Shown: positions 51,173-63,040 of the stretch, in pieces
Layout of the letters: every line of letters starts with the position of its first letter
How positions within the stretch are numbered: position 1 is the stretch's first letter
Assembly: GCA_026261815.1 (NCBI GenBank)
Contig: JAMPIT010000174.1
Span: 15,376,001 to 15,440,000 of the forward strand
Length of the DNA stretch: 64,000 nt
DNA from: Monarcha castaneiventris obscurior
Lineage: Eukaryota > Chordata > Aves > Passeriformes > Monarchidae
Reading direction: 5' to 3'
Made by a program: the position numbers and the translations under genes
The notes under the pieces: model-generated
Told to the model about the DNA's origin: nothing
Database searches by the model: none
The model's input: the letters and a program-made list of their open reading frames with translations, nothing else

Positions 51173-51720
51173 CAGAATCACAGAGTCAGAGAATGGGTCA
51201 GGTTGGAAGGGAGCACGGTGGCTCACCTGGTCCAACCTTGCTCATGAAAGCCTATCCCAGAGTACGTAGCACAGGGTTGTGTCCAGACAGTTTTGGAATA
51301 TCTCCAGTGCGGGACACTGCACACCCTCTCTGGACAATCTGTTCCCATGCTCGGTCCGTGCACAGGACTGAAGTTCTTCTTCATGTTCAGGTGGAGCTTC
51401 CTGTACCTCAGCTTCTTGCCATTGCATCTTGTCCTATTGCTCAGCACCACTGATCAGAGCCTGGATCCATCCCCTGACACGTCACTGCAGGTACTGATAG
51501 ACATGGATGAGGTCCCCTCTCAGTTGTCTCTTCCTGAGCTTGAGCAGTCCCAGCTCCCTCAGCCTTTCCTCATGAGAGGAATGCTCCAGTCCCTTCATCA
51601 TCTTTGCACCTCAGGATACCATTGGCCTTCTTGGCCACAAGGTCTCCTGAACTGCTTGTTGCCACCATGACCTCCAGGTCAGTCCCCAGCCTGCACTGGT
51701 TCCCACCTGGAGTTCCTGGC
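51173..51720 (-). repeat. CR1 LINE fragment, ORF2 end and 3' UTR, antisense
   Basis: The plus strand starts 'acagaatcacagagtcagagaatgggtcaggttggaagggagcac', then 'cacctggtccaaccttgctca', 'ttcttcatgttcaggtggagcttcctg', 'gatgaggtcccctctcagt', 'cccagctccctcagcctttcctca', and 'accattggccttcttggccacaagg'. The last part is complementary to the KKANGI-like segment of ORF2 and survives in the minus frame 51570-51758 ([16 protein letters not shown]). The subfamily differs from the copies at 11256 and 39632. Plus-strand frames at 51076-51453 and 51293-51670, each 125 codons, are shadows. Confidence 0.92.
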
Positions 51721-52870
51721 TGAGCTCCAGTTACCTGCTTTATTTTTATGACCTCCAAGATCTAAGCATTCAAAGATAATGTAAAGTTCCATGCAAACCA
51801 AGCATATGATCAGATTCAGTCTGTTGGGATTCAGACACATCAACAGCCTGAAACAGTGAGTCAGATCTGAGCCCCCCAGTCTTGGCTTAATCTGTGGAAG
51901 TGAAGGAGCTATACTGATACATCAGTATCAATGATATTATTCAGGCATTGATTATTCTGGTGAACGGAATGAAGCTTGGCCCTCTATATTTCAAAGGGAG
52001 AACAGCACCAGGGAATGAAATGTGGAGGAAAAGAAGTTCAGAAAGATGTAGGGAGAAAGAGATGGTGAGGTGAAAGAGCAACCAAGAGGAAAGGTGTGTA
52101 ACTTGGTTATAAGAGCAGTTAAATCACAATTAATATACTGTGCCAGATTTGCCCCTTGGTCAGAGTGACAATGAGAGGAAGCTACTGTGCAAAACAGGGA
52201 TGATTTATACCCCAGTCTATTGACCCAGTTTCAAAATTTGATTTTCCCTCTCATCTGAATAACCATGTTTTGTCCTTGGGATTTTTCCAAACCCCTGACA
52301 CCTTGCAATAGATACCGAATTTCTTTCTTGTGCACTTTCCGTTCAAATAAACATTTGGAAAAGCTGTGTAAGATTTTGATTGCTGTTTCAAAGGATGAAA
52401 GGGTCTGTATAATTTACAACCGGTGCAGCTTTACTCTTTTTTGGTCGCCTCTGGGGTGTCAGGCAGGCCAGAAAACTATCAGCAAACAGTTTTCTGCATA
52501 ACTTGAGAGGAAGCAAAAAATTCTAGCCATGGATATTGGCACAAATCCACTCTTATGAAAACTCCCACTAAATCTTTAATGTCCAGGGAGAACACCTGAA
52601 AAAGCCTATGCTTGAAACACTGACTTGCAAATTGGATCCTCGATTTAGCTACAAATTTCCATTGTGACCAAAGGAATTGTGCTTGATTTGTGTGTCTCTG
52701 CTTCTCTAGAAAGAGGATAAAGCTTTCTGTTTCCTGTTTGAAGCTGCAAGCTCTTGGCAGTTAGGGGTGGAAAATATTTTTCCCAAATAAAACACCTATA
52801 AAGATAATAGCAGTAGCTTTCTCTCAGGCAATGCTTTTCCTCTGCAGATATGAATGTAGTCTGCAAAGTA
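51721..52870. other. unassigned DNA
   Basis: No gene, RNA or repeat is recognised. Confidence 0.45.
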
Positions 52871-52990
52871 TCATTATCTTAATTTATAAAAGCAGAAACT
52901 GAGGCACAGGAAGGGAAAATTACATGTCCAAGGTCATGACAGGAACATCAGTCTGATCTCCCAAGTCCCTCATTTCTGTGCTTTACTATG
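52871..52990 (+). repeat. probable ancient MIR/L2-like fragment
   Basis: 'tcattatcttaatttataaaagcagaaactgaggcacagg' followed by 'ttacatgtccaaggtcatgacagg', 'ctgatctcccaagtccc' and 'tgtgctttactatgtcc' reproduces, with divergence, the order of the classic MIR-type core ('ttacagatgaggaaactgaggcacag', 'cttgcccaaggtcac', 'gtctcctgactcc', 'gctctttccactagg'). It is the best preserved of the old SINE-like matches in the window. Confidence 0.6.
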
Positions 52991-55644
52991 TCCCACAATG
53001 ATTCCTTTCTGGGACACATGGAGTAATAGTGATGATAATGAGCACACAGATATCTCCTTTGAAAGGTCTCATCATATATCTGCCTGCATGCTACTCAATT
53101 TATACACCTTGGAAGGATGAAGGGCTGAGTCAATATAGCATTAATGCAATGCCCTGATGGCTGTTAGCTTCAAAGACATCTTTTTCATGAGAAACAAGGC
53201 TTTGAAAGGAGAGCAGTCACGATACACATAAGTGCCACCTTTTAAATTTTGATCAAAGTTGAAAAGAGGCGTAAAGTTGTCAAGAGACCTATATATTGGT
53301 TTACAGAGTGTATTTACTAGATCCATTGTTTCATGCATGGTGTTTCTAGCCTGCACACTCGTGTGATAGGTTAGCAGAAGAGGCATTGTCTGTTCTTACC
53401 CTTGGGACATGAAATGGAACAAAGGACGGTGATGCAGTTCAGATGCTATAATGAACAGAAGAGACTTAAGTAAGTTCTTAGTACTGACCTAGACTTACAG
53501 GGGCTCACTAGCCTGTCAGCAGTGTGAAATTCCTAGCTACCTTTTGGATCTGGGCCATAATATTGTACTCCTGGGGTGCCTTGTTCTGTCCACTGCATCA
53601 GCTGCTGTCTGATAGCCTTTCATATCTTTAACACTTCCCATATCCCCTTAAAATTCTTTGGTTTAGGTTAAATAAACCTGAAAAAATTTATACATTGCCA
53701 TCACCACTCTTTGGGATCTTTCCAGAAGAACTAAAACCAGCCAAAGAACTGCAACTGAGATTTTTGCAGGTATTATATTGTCCTTTGGAGTGGTTTCTGT
53801 CCCTCTGGGAGTTGTGTCATCTCTGGTTTTAGTAGACATCTTTACTCCTTTGCTGAGGATTTAATGGAGACTCCCAATACAATCTAAAGCAGAGCAGAAC
53901 TCCCTGAAAACTCTGCTTGTTATCTCCCTCTAATTTGATAACAAGCTGGTGTTGATGAATAAATCAAATGATTTTGCCTCTTCCCTCTCCTAGTTTTCCT
54001 TGTGAGAACATCACATAAAGCAATATCAAGAACAGTACAAGAAGTCAAAATATCTGCTTTCAACTGCTTCCCCTCTGTCCCCAAACCTTCCCATTCCAGT
54101 GGGTGGCATCTAGATTGTTTTGACACAATTTCTGCTGGATGAATTTATGCTGACATTTGTAAGTACCTAGATGAGTGTGTTTCCACTAAATAGTTCCTAG
54201 AGAATAACGATGTGGGAGATGTTGTAGGTATTGTCTTCAACAGCTGGGCCTTGGAGCTCCTTAAGATTGTTCAGAAGGAGAAACAAATAGGAAGGGTGAG
54301 TTCAGAGCACAGTAGAGTGACAGGGAAAAGCAGGATTTGCCAGCTGGCAAATCATAAGCTGTGTAAGGAAAAAGGATGATGGAAAGCACATCTGGGGCTG
54401 CCTTAGCATAATAAATTAGGAGCTGTTTAGCCTTTTTGGAGATCATTATTTAAAAGATAGTGACCAACAGAAGGTGCTACAAGAAAGACTTGATTACTGA
54501 TGATGGAGTTAGTCTGGAAAGCTACAGCTGGAGGATGCATCAATTAGATGGAGGTTCATTACTGTTTAATATTTGAATCATAATCCCTCAGGAGCAAGAA
54601 ACATTGTATGTTTCTCTGAGCTTGCCCCAATAACAAATATACCATATAAATCATGTTTTCTGTGCATGCACGCTGCAAAGCATTCTACTGCATATACCTG
54701 TAATTCTGAGGGGGGGGCTGAACACAAAACACAGAAAAAGTTAATTGTACTTCTGTATTTGGGGCTTCAGGCCTCTCAGATACTGTGTTAGATGTAGGGT
54801 AATGGATAGAACTGGAGTTTTCAAAGTAAAACTTCTGCAACTTTATCTAAGACAGTTGTGAAGACCTTGCTGTAGTCAAAATACAATGCCATGAATTGAA
54901 AATTATATTAGTCCTTAAAAGCAAATCAAGATGTTTAGGTGTTATATTTTGTTACCCAGTGAGACTTTCATAACTTTCATGCCAATCACCAAGAGACAAT
55001 ACAAAGAAAGTAATATTTGCTTCTAGACAATACATATTTTAGTGGTTTATGACTAATTATAAATCCAGAAAGGTGCTGTATGTGACACTGTTGAAGTTTA
55101 TTCATCATAACAATATCAGAGAAAGCAATTTCTGTAAATGTAGTTTGTTATTTGGTTTGTCTTGAGTTACAAAGTGGATTAGAGTACTATTTCAGGCCCC
55201 CTTCAGTTTGCACAGATTTCTGCTGAGCACAGAAGAAATATCATTATGATTTGCATGTGCAATACGGCCTGAAGAAGTTTCTTGTCAGGGCAAATGAGCT
55301 CCAGGCTACTGCTTTGGGGCTGTTATGGCATCCAAATGATCCATTTTAAAGCTACTTGCATTCTAAACAGGAGAACGTTGTGCAGTTTGCTCTGTGATCT
55401 CAAGGTGGACAGGAATTATTGGCCTTCCAGAGTGCACTACTGGTGTTATAAAACACTGTACATTGTTATTTCAAGGCAAAGAAACACTTCCAGAAGGCTG
55501 CCTGGAGAATATTTAGTGTTATCTGCATGTGATACTTGTCTCCATAGGTGACTTCCTGGGATCTGAACATAGGATGATCAGAACTGAGAGCACAAACTGC
55601 CCTGACAGGAGGTGTCAAGGCACAGCTCTGGGTGTGCTGCAGCC
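52991..55644. other. unassigned DNA
   Basis: No gene or repeat is recognised. A G8 run near 54711 is the only low-complexity mark. Confidence 0.45.
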
Positions 55645-55735
55645 ACAGAATCACAGAGTGGCTGGGGTTGGAAGGGACCTCAAAGAACATCTGGTTCCAA
55701 CTTCCCTGCTGTGGACACTCCTGTCTCTCCACAGG
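55645..55735 (-). repeat. CR1 LINE 3' end, antisense
   Basis: The plus strand reads 'acagaatcacagagtggctggggttggaagggacctcaaagaacatctggttccaacttccctgctgtggacac'. This is a typical CR1 terminus, truncated within about 90 bp. The open frames at 55466-55732 (-) and 55529-55889 (+) cross it and are not genes. Confidence 0.92.
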
Positions 55736-58261
55736 GCACGGTGCAGGGCTTATTTACACACAGAGTAAGTTAAAGAAATATGCACAGGAGAGGGAAAGAA
55801 ATGAAACCAGCATTCAGATGGAATTTTTTTTGAGATCATCACAGGTAAATTCAAAGACACATTGCAAGATGCTTATTGGAGTGCAGTAAGAGAGAAAGAA
55901 TGCTTTCTGCACAGGGTTTGAGCCTGAGTGTGTTTTCAGAAATGACAAGAGAAAATAATGTTGTGTTAAAGAGGTAAACAAACAACTCTGCTAACTTGCA
56001 TGGTTTTATATCAGGTCTTGCAATATTTTTTTTTTCCTAGCTTAATGACTCTAGTGACTTGAAAATAATATCTGTTTTCATTTCTTTATGGTTGTGGGAA
56101 AAGTCTTGTCTCACCTCAAGAAACTTTAAAACTGTAATATCTCAAGAACTGGGAAGGGAGCAAAAAGCCTGCAGAAAAAAGACTATTAAAAGAACTTTTA
56201 GGAGTGAACTCATGATTTTTTATTGCTTGGAGTCAGCAACATGGGAAGGTATTGTGTGCTTTTCCAGTGCTAAGGAATGATTTCTCTCTGTACTGACCCG
56301 AGTGTTTTTTCAAGCTGCTGTGTCTGAAGCTGCTAATAAAACATTATCCATTAACAAGTTAACATGTTTTAAAACTCCACTGCAGTTACAGTCTTGGGGG
56401 TTCAGCTTCTCCGAAAAATTCCACTGGTTTTGTTTTGAACAAGTTAGGTGGAAGCCACAGTGTTTGGCAGAGCAGTGGCTGAGAGGGAACTTGTGTCTGT
56501 GGTGCAAAAGGGTCTCAAGCCTCCCAGAGCAGCAGAGTCAGTGAAGCCACTGTGGTCACAGGGAGAGCCCAGCAACCTGGAATCTGCTATGCATGGCTAC
56601 ATGGATGGTGTGAGGATTTAATTAACACTTGGAAAGCGTTCTGAGGTCCTCAGATGACAAGGTTTACAGAACTCCAAATGACTGTTATTATATCCCCTCT
56701 GTGTTTGTGGTGGCAGATAGCCAGCAAGAAGAAACGCTCAACCAAAACTAGGCATTTTTCCCAAAACCTTTGTTATTCTAGGCTACTGTTGGAAAAAAAG
56801 GTGGATCTGTATCCAATTTAGTGAGTGCAAATTACAAGTGGCTTTGTTGGGATTCCTCTGTACTTTTGAGCATGATACACGTAGCCAACAGCAAGCTGTC
56901 TTGCTGCCTGAGTGTGTACTTATTACCCAGCTAAATCAGAGAACTGGGTGCAAACTCTAATATTTGAGTAAAACCCATCTATCTGTGACATTTCTTTGAT
57001 AGAGAATACCACAAACAAATAATTTCCTCCATCTGCAACTTGGCTATTTTTGAAAACAGTGTTCATCTTGTCAGACCCCAGCATATATGCTGAAAACAAA
57101 ACCCAAACAAAATAAAACCCTCTCAAAACAATGCATTGCATGTCACACTTGATTCTTCCCCAGGAGAAGTTGAACTATAAAGAGCAGATCTTAATCGAGG
57201 CCTTAAGGTTTGGTATGAAACTACCCAGATATTGTGATAATAATATTAGAACACATCTACAATAGGTTCTTCTCTTCCAGATGCATCTTCATGTATGTAA
57301 TCCATACGGATCTCTTGCAACTCAGGATATTCTGTGATCCTTTGAGTCTATTATATCTGCACAAAGAATGGACACCAAGACTTTTCTAACAAAAGATTCA
57401 GCAATAAAACTGACTTCATGCACTTAGGCCTTCTTTTCGAGTGGCACAACTGCATTCACAAACCACTGAGTTCCATAGGTGGCAGCTGTTTTCACTCCTG
57501 CCTTTTTGCAGTCTCAGAAGAAGGACTCAGTTAATGCATAAATGTATGCCATCAGTACACATATGTGGAGAGCATTAAATCCTCCTTTCCAGCAAGCTTC
57601 CTCTCACAATTTATCCAGCTTAAGTGGTATTGATGTGACTCATACGTTTCTATTGTGTTTTTATGTTAAAAACATTGCTACAGTGTAAACACATACAATT
57701 ATATTGCAGATGACTGATTCATTGCTTTTTTCCAAATTGATCTATACCACCATGCAAGGCTATGAACATAACCAAACTCTGGATCTGATTTTATTGCAGA
57801 ACTCAAAGCTGCTTAAAAAAAGTAGATGCAGAAATGTTAATATATTCAGCAGAAGGTATTTTAAATAAATATCTGTCAGATAGTTAAATCTGGTGTCTCC
57901 CTAGTGTTAATTATGGAGCAATCAGAAGAGGACAGGGAAAAGAATATTTATTGCAGATTGAAAAGCCAGTTATTAGGTCTGTATCACAGCAAGCCATGTG
58001 GACTTACCTTTAGTAACTGTCTTTCTGGTGATGGATTGAGTTCTTATAAATATTTTTCAACCCATATTTGAATTAAGGATAGTGATAACTGTCAGGGAGC
58101 AATTCAAAAGCAATTAAAAGCCATGCAGAGACGAAATACTCATCTAGGGCAAAGAATGCAACCATTTGCTAAGCTTTAAAGACAAAAATAAAGTCTTTCA
58201 GAGTCAATGAGAACTCAATAACCTGAAAACTATACTTTCATACAGCCCAAACACGAGGCAT
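55736..58261. other. unassigned AT-rich DNA
   Basis: Nothing I can assign. Short frames at 56059-56280 and 56302-56544 (+) have no domain signature. Confidence 0.45.
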
Positions 58262-58350
58262 TTTGACAGCTCATTCCCATTGACTTCCATGGAACTTATG
58301 ATTCCAAAGACATGTATGGATCCTGGCTTAACACTTTGCAGGATCTAAAG
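58262..58350. repeat. possible ancient reptile-type interspersed repeat
   Basis: 'agctcattcccattgacttccatggaactta' and 'ttaacactttgcaggatct' resemble a motif pair frequent in turtle and crocodile repeats ('agctcccattgacttcaatggga...', '...aggatctgg'). The match is short, diverged and recalled from memory. Confidence 0.3.
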
Positions 58351-59844
58351 TTACAAATGTGTTTTTAGAATTGAAATTTTTATCTGTGCCTATTGAAATT
58401 TGGAGCAAATACATCTGACTCATCTCATTTTAGACCTACAGCTCAAATCTGCATGACCAGAAGCAGAATTTGGAAATCAGCAAAATTAACAAAGTGGCAA
58501 AGTTGTGATTCTTGTGTAGGATTTACGATGAACAAAATGGATAAAACTTCTCACCTGCTCAAACAGAACTGAATTATTACTTATCAGAAGGAAGTTATGT
58601 GCAAAGAAAGGTCCAGTATTTGCTGTCCCCAAAAGCCCTGTATGCTGCCTACTTCTCGTTGTGTAAGCTTGTTACCAATTGTCCTGAACTCAGTAGGAAA
58701 TCTGTGGATCAAATTGGGTGAGACATAAAAAATAAACATTTCTGGCAGAAACTGAGGAAAAAAAGTAACAATGTACCATTTCATTTTTGGAGGTTCTGTG
58801 ATTTGTAAGAAATCAAATATTAAAAATGAAGTTATTATAATTGCTATCTTCCCAGTGCAGTCCTGGTTGCAGTGAAAAGCAAAGTGCCACATTCCTGCAT
58901 GGTTGGAAACCCCACTGATATTAACAGAAGATGAAGCTCTGTCTTTGCATCCCAGTTCTCACCAGAAAGAAAGACATGGCTACAGTTACAAATGCACCGT
59001 CCCACTCCTGCACATGCATGTTTTTAAGACCAAAGACATGCAGTGAAAAAGACCTCTTTTTGCTTTTCCATTTCCATTACTGAAAAGTGTCATTCTTGAG
59101 TATTCTGCAGCGTAAGTTACAAAATTCAAAAGTACTGTATCCAAAACCATGAATATAATGCATAGTGATTTCACAGTGCATCCACACTCCAAAATGCAGT
59201 CTACTGATGCTGACAGAAAATACTACACATATAGAAATGGACCAGACTGTAGGGTGCCTGCTAGCAGCAACATTTGATGATTTTGGTCTTTCTGAGCACA
59301 ACTTATCCCAGCTGATACATTGGTAAGAGCTTTTTACATTGGTAATGGCAGTGTCTCTGTATTTCCTGCATAATTCTCCCTTCCCCAAGGTAGAAGTCAC
59401 ATTAAAATAGATATATAGGTTACTATCCAGGCTTACTGTTCTTTTCATGTGATTTTTCTCCATCATATATATCACAAGCCACTGTTCACCCATCAGGAGC
59501 CGGTGCTGAAGTTGGTTGCTGATGGACTTTAGAACTCAAGGGCTAGCAAAGATCATTGTTTTAAAGACTCTTTTTAATATGATTTTCCAGGTGTCCATTA
59601 GACAACTGTCATGAGCATGCTCCTATGAAAAGTTTAATTCTCTCTTTTGGACAGAAAAGCATCTGCTAAGAAGATGCTTAGACACTTGCATTTTAAAGGA
59701 CATCTCATCTGATGTGTAATTCTCCTGTGCTTAGTTGAGTCTTTGTTATTCTTTTTGTCTCATTGAAGACTCTTAGGAAATTCAGTTTTACAGGAGCATA
59801 TCTTACCTATTGCGTGAAATTAATAGGTTTGTGGATTTTAAAAC
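58351..59844. other. unassigned DNA
   Basis: No gene is recognised. A 138-codon minus-strand frame at 59077-59493 has no recognisable domain and lies within chance length for AT-rich DNA searched in six frames. Confidence 0.45.
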
Positions 59845-60170
59845 CATAGGAGACCATTATGATTAAGTAGTCAAGTTCTGCCTAGTCTGAGTTCTTGCAT
59901 GACACAGGCCATACTTCATCCAGGGATTTCTATCTGAAGCCCAGCTATATGTTGTTAAACGAAGATGTATGTTTTATAAGCACATCTGATCTTGATTTAA
60001 GGACTACAATAACACTTAGTAATTTGCCCCAGTAACATATCTTACTATACAGTTAAAAAATAAATGAGTTCCTCTTTATTTCTAGTTTGAACTTTTTGAT
60101 TTCAGTATGCAATTACTAGACCTTTCCCTGCCTCAGTCTGCTAGATTAAAGGCCCCTTCAAACTCAGCAT
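59845..60170 (-). repeat. ancient CR1-type LINE fragment, antisense
   Basis: Collinear with the same old CR1 group seen at 30412: 'ccataggagaccattatgatta', 'cttgcatgacacaggccatacttcatccaggga', 'cacatctgatcttgatttaagga', 'tttatttctagtttgaactttttgattt', and 'tctgctagattaaaggcccc'. Divergence is high and there are gaps. No coding sequence survives. Confidence 0.72.
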
Positions 60171-60465
60171 AAGTACTTGTACAAATAGAGACTGTGATTT
60201 AAGTTACTTGGAAATCTGTTCATTTGAGCAGCTAAACAGAAAATTCCTTTCCTGCCAGTATTTAACTGGTTTCTTTAGTGCTGTAGGGTTTTTTTTCTGA
60301 GGTGTTTTGAAGGGAAAACATCATTTTAGGGGACGCAATATTGCTAATTTATTAATTTTTTTAAGTACAATCAGATTAGTCCAGCAGCTTTCAGCAGAAG
60401 TGCCACAGGGACAGACAACCAAAAGAGTTGTCTTGTTCTCCCTTTTGACACTGATCATGAATGAT
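60171..60465. other. unassigned DNA between two CR1 remnants
   Basis: Nothing I can assign. It may include diverged ends of the flanking CR1 copies. Confidence 0.4.
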
Positions 60466-60541
60466 GATTCCAGCCATAGGTAGGGGCACCTGTCACTAGG
60501 CCAGGCTGCTCCACGCCCCATCCAGCCTGTCCCTGAACACT
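60466..60541 (-). repeat. CR1 LINE internal 3' UTR piece, antisense
   Basis: 'attccagccataggtaggggcacctgtcactaggccaggctgctccacgccccatccagcctgtccctgaacact' matches the CR1 segment 'ttccaaccccctgccatgggcagggacacctcccactagaccaggctgctc...ccagcctggccttgaacact'. The terminal AGAATCATAGAAT block is not visible, so both ends are lost or eroded. Confidence 0.82.
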
Positions 60542-62990
60542 GATAACTTAAAAGATCTGGGGCCTGCTGTGGCTCTGCACCATCTCCGACACCCCAAGGA
60601 CACCAAAGAGCATCTCAAGTGACCCTGAGTGTCTGTTCTAAGCAACAGAATCCTGCCTGGTTCATCTTAGAAGTGAATTGTAGAGATCTGAGCTAGACAA
60701 TACGGGTCCTTTCTGGAGTCACTAGAGAGAAATGGGCCCCTTCACAGGATAATCCCTTTGACCTAAAAAAATTGACAGTTTAGGAGAAAATTACTGACTC
60801 TTAAGAAGCCATCCTTTCTTTCTGTAGACTGTGCAGGTGACACGCATGATTTAGAGAAGCAATTGTTAGATACCTAATTTAAGGAACATGAACTTTGTCC
60901 TCTGTGACCCTGACTTGTGCCCTTTGAGCCAAAATGAGTGCTTTACTTGGGAGTAGCCTTAAGCCATTTACAGAAGGTTTCTGTCCTTTCATGAAGAAAG
61001 TGGTCATGACATTAAAAGACAAACACCAGAACTGATTACCATCCATATTTGACATACATTAAAAACTAACTGAATATTAATTTACAAGACAAAGCAGGCT
61101 ATAATAGGCTCTCAAGATATTCAATTTAACATGTACAACATATGACCAAAGAAAGCCACCCAGGGGATTGCGTTGCTGGAATTCCTCAATAAAATGGCAG
61201 CCTTTAGATGTATTAAATACACATTCTGGGGGGGAAAAGAAAGGTAAGAATGAAAATCTATAGCTGAGAGAAACACAAGCCCAGAGGGAAAATTCAAGAT
61301 CTGTTTATGTGTAATCGGGTTTTTCTTTGTGAAAATCTTGACAGCTAGAGGAGCTACCTCACTTGCATGAGACTGTTAATCACATTCAGGGATCTACATG
61401 CTGCTAACTGCATACGAAATTCCTGAAGATTTACAGCCTTTGCTCTGGTTTTACCTCATTTACACCACACATCACCCTATAGAAGTAGCTCACCACATAT
61501 GTGGGATTTAAATTTGAGAATTATCTCAGTATCTTAATGACTAATCCTGGATGATGAAACTGTGAGTCCAAGCACTGTTGTACACCCTGAAGTAATTTAA
61601 GTTGTGACAGTCTCTAATTCATATTGTAAATCAATGAAACTAGAGACATATTTTATAATTTGGCTTAGGCACATGTGTATGCTGGATTAATAAAAATCAG
61701 TACAGACAGATAAAAATTTGCATTAACATGTTAGTTATAGCATAGCATAGTTTCATAATCAGTAGTTTACAAGTTTCAGCACATTTGTACAGAGAAGGCT
61801 GCAGCTTGAGCAGAAACTCAGCAGCACTCTGAAATATCAGCATATTATGATCCTTCTTACTCAAGCAGCAAAAAAAAAAAGAGAACATCAATGAGATATG
61901 GATTGGATACCAGTGAGCTTCATCCTTTCAGAGTCTCTCAGAGCTTCAAATTCTGTGCTGTTTGTGTCTCTGTTGTCCTTTCCCATTAGCATTTCCTTGC
62001 TCTGCTGAAAAGACCTTGCTCTCTCATCACTGCCCAGTCTGATACTTTGTTCCTTAGAACACTCTAAACCTGAATAATTAGGGACTTCTGTGGTGTAAGT
62101 TTGAACTCCCTCAGGCTGAGGATGTTTAACCATATTTTCCCCTTCAAAATTTCTACCCGAGGCTCGTCCTTAAAAGCAGCTATTCCAAATCATTAAATTA
62201 AGAGGTGTCAGCAGAAAAACTCAAAAAATAACAGATGACAGGACATGAGATTTGAGGGATACTTATTGTGAGTATTTCAATGTCAAATATTAGCACTGCC
62301 TCATGGAATGGTTGAGAATACAAACCTTGGGAGAAAGGAAAGTGGAGAAGAAAGGAAAGCAAATTTGTACCTCAGTTTGTACCCAATATGTCTGATTAAT
62401 GGGGAGAGATTGATGCCTCTTAAAATGTAGAGCCAAGTTCAACTTTAAATGCAAAATTCTTAGAGTTTGGATGTTCTGAGTGAAAACATCTTGAAGATGA
62501 AGCACTTTATGCCTATTAGTGCAAGTCGTGGGCCAGAATCCAGAGTTTATGGGGAAAGCCAGTGGAAAGTGGTCAGCCAAGGGATTTCCACCTTTCCTTG
62601 GGAGCTTTTATTCTTGTCTTTTGTTCTTACAGTAATGTAAATGGAGAAATGCAGAGGCATTCTCATCCAAAATGCTTCATGCCCTGACATCAGGCAAAGC
62701 TGTGCAGCACACAAGTTATCCATTCCCAGCCTTGGAAATCAGGACAGTGCACATGATTGACAAAAACAGAATTTACAGCAAGAGATGTCTTCCAACCCTG
62801 CACAGCAAGCCTTTCTGAGCATATTTGGGTAATTAAAGTCAGGTACTGAGCAAGGAGATATCTGATGAATGTGGTTTTCTTTTCTGGTAGACTCCCTGGA
62901 AATGAGGAAGACTGGATCATTGAGTGGGATTTAGGTTTTTGAAGCCTTAGTTCCAATTTAGGTGGAACAGGGATTTAGGCATTCCATTTC
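60542..62990. other. unassigned DNA
   Basis: No gene or repeat is recognised. A G8 run lies near 61210 and an A tract near 61870. Minus-strand frames at 62290-62580 and 62690-62956 lack domain signatures. Confidence 0.45.
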
Positions 62991-63040
62991 ACACTGTCTA
63001 CTTAGACAGTAAGCTCCTCACAACAAGAATGATCTTCACA
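62991..63040. repeat. possible ancient MIR/L2-like tail
   Basis: 'acactgtctacttagacagtaagctcctcacaacaagaatgatcttcac' resembles 'ttagactgtaagctcctcagggcagggaccatcttc' from old amniote repeats. Only about 50 bp, so low confidence. Confidence 0.3.

Noticed and set aside
51076..51670. Two overlapping 125-codon plus-strand frames
   Set aside because: They are antisense translations of the CR1 3' region at 51173-51720.
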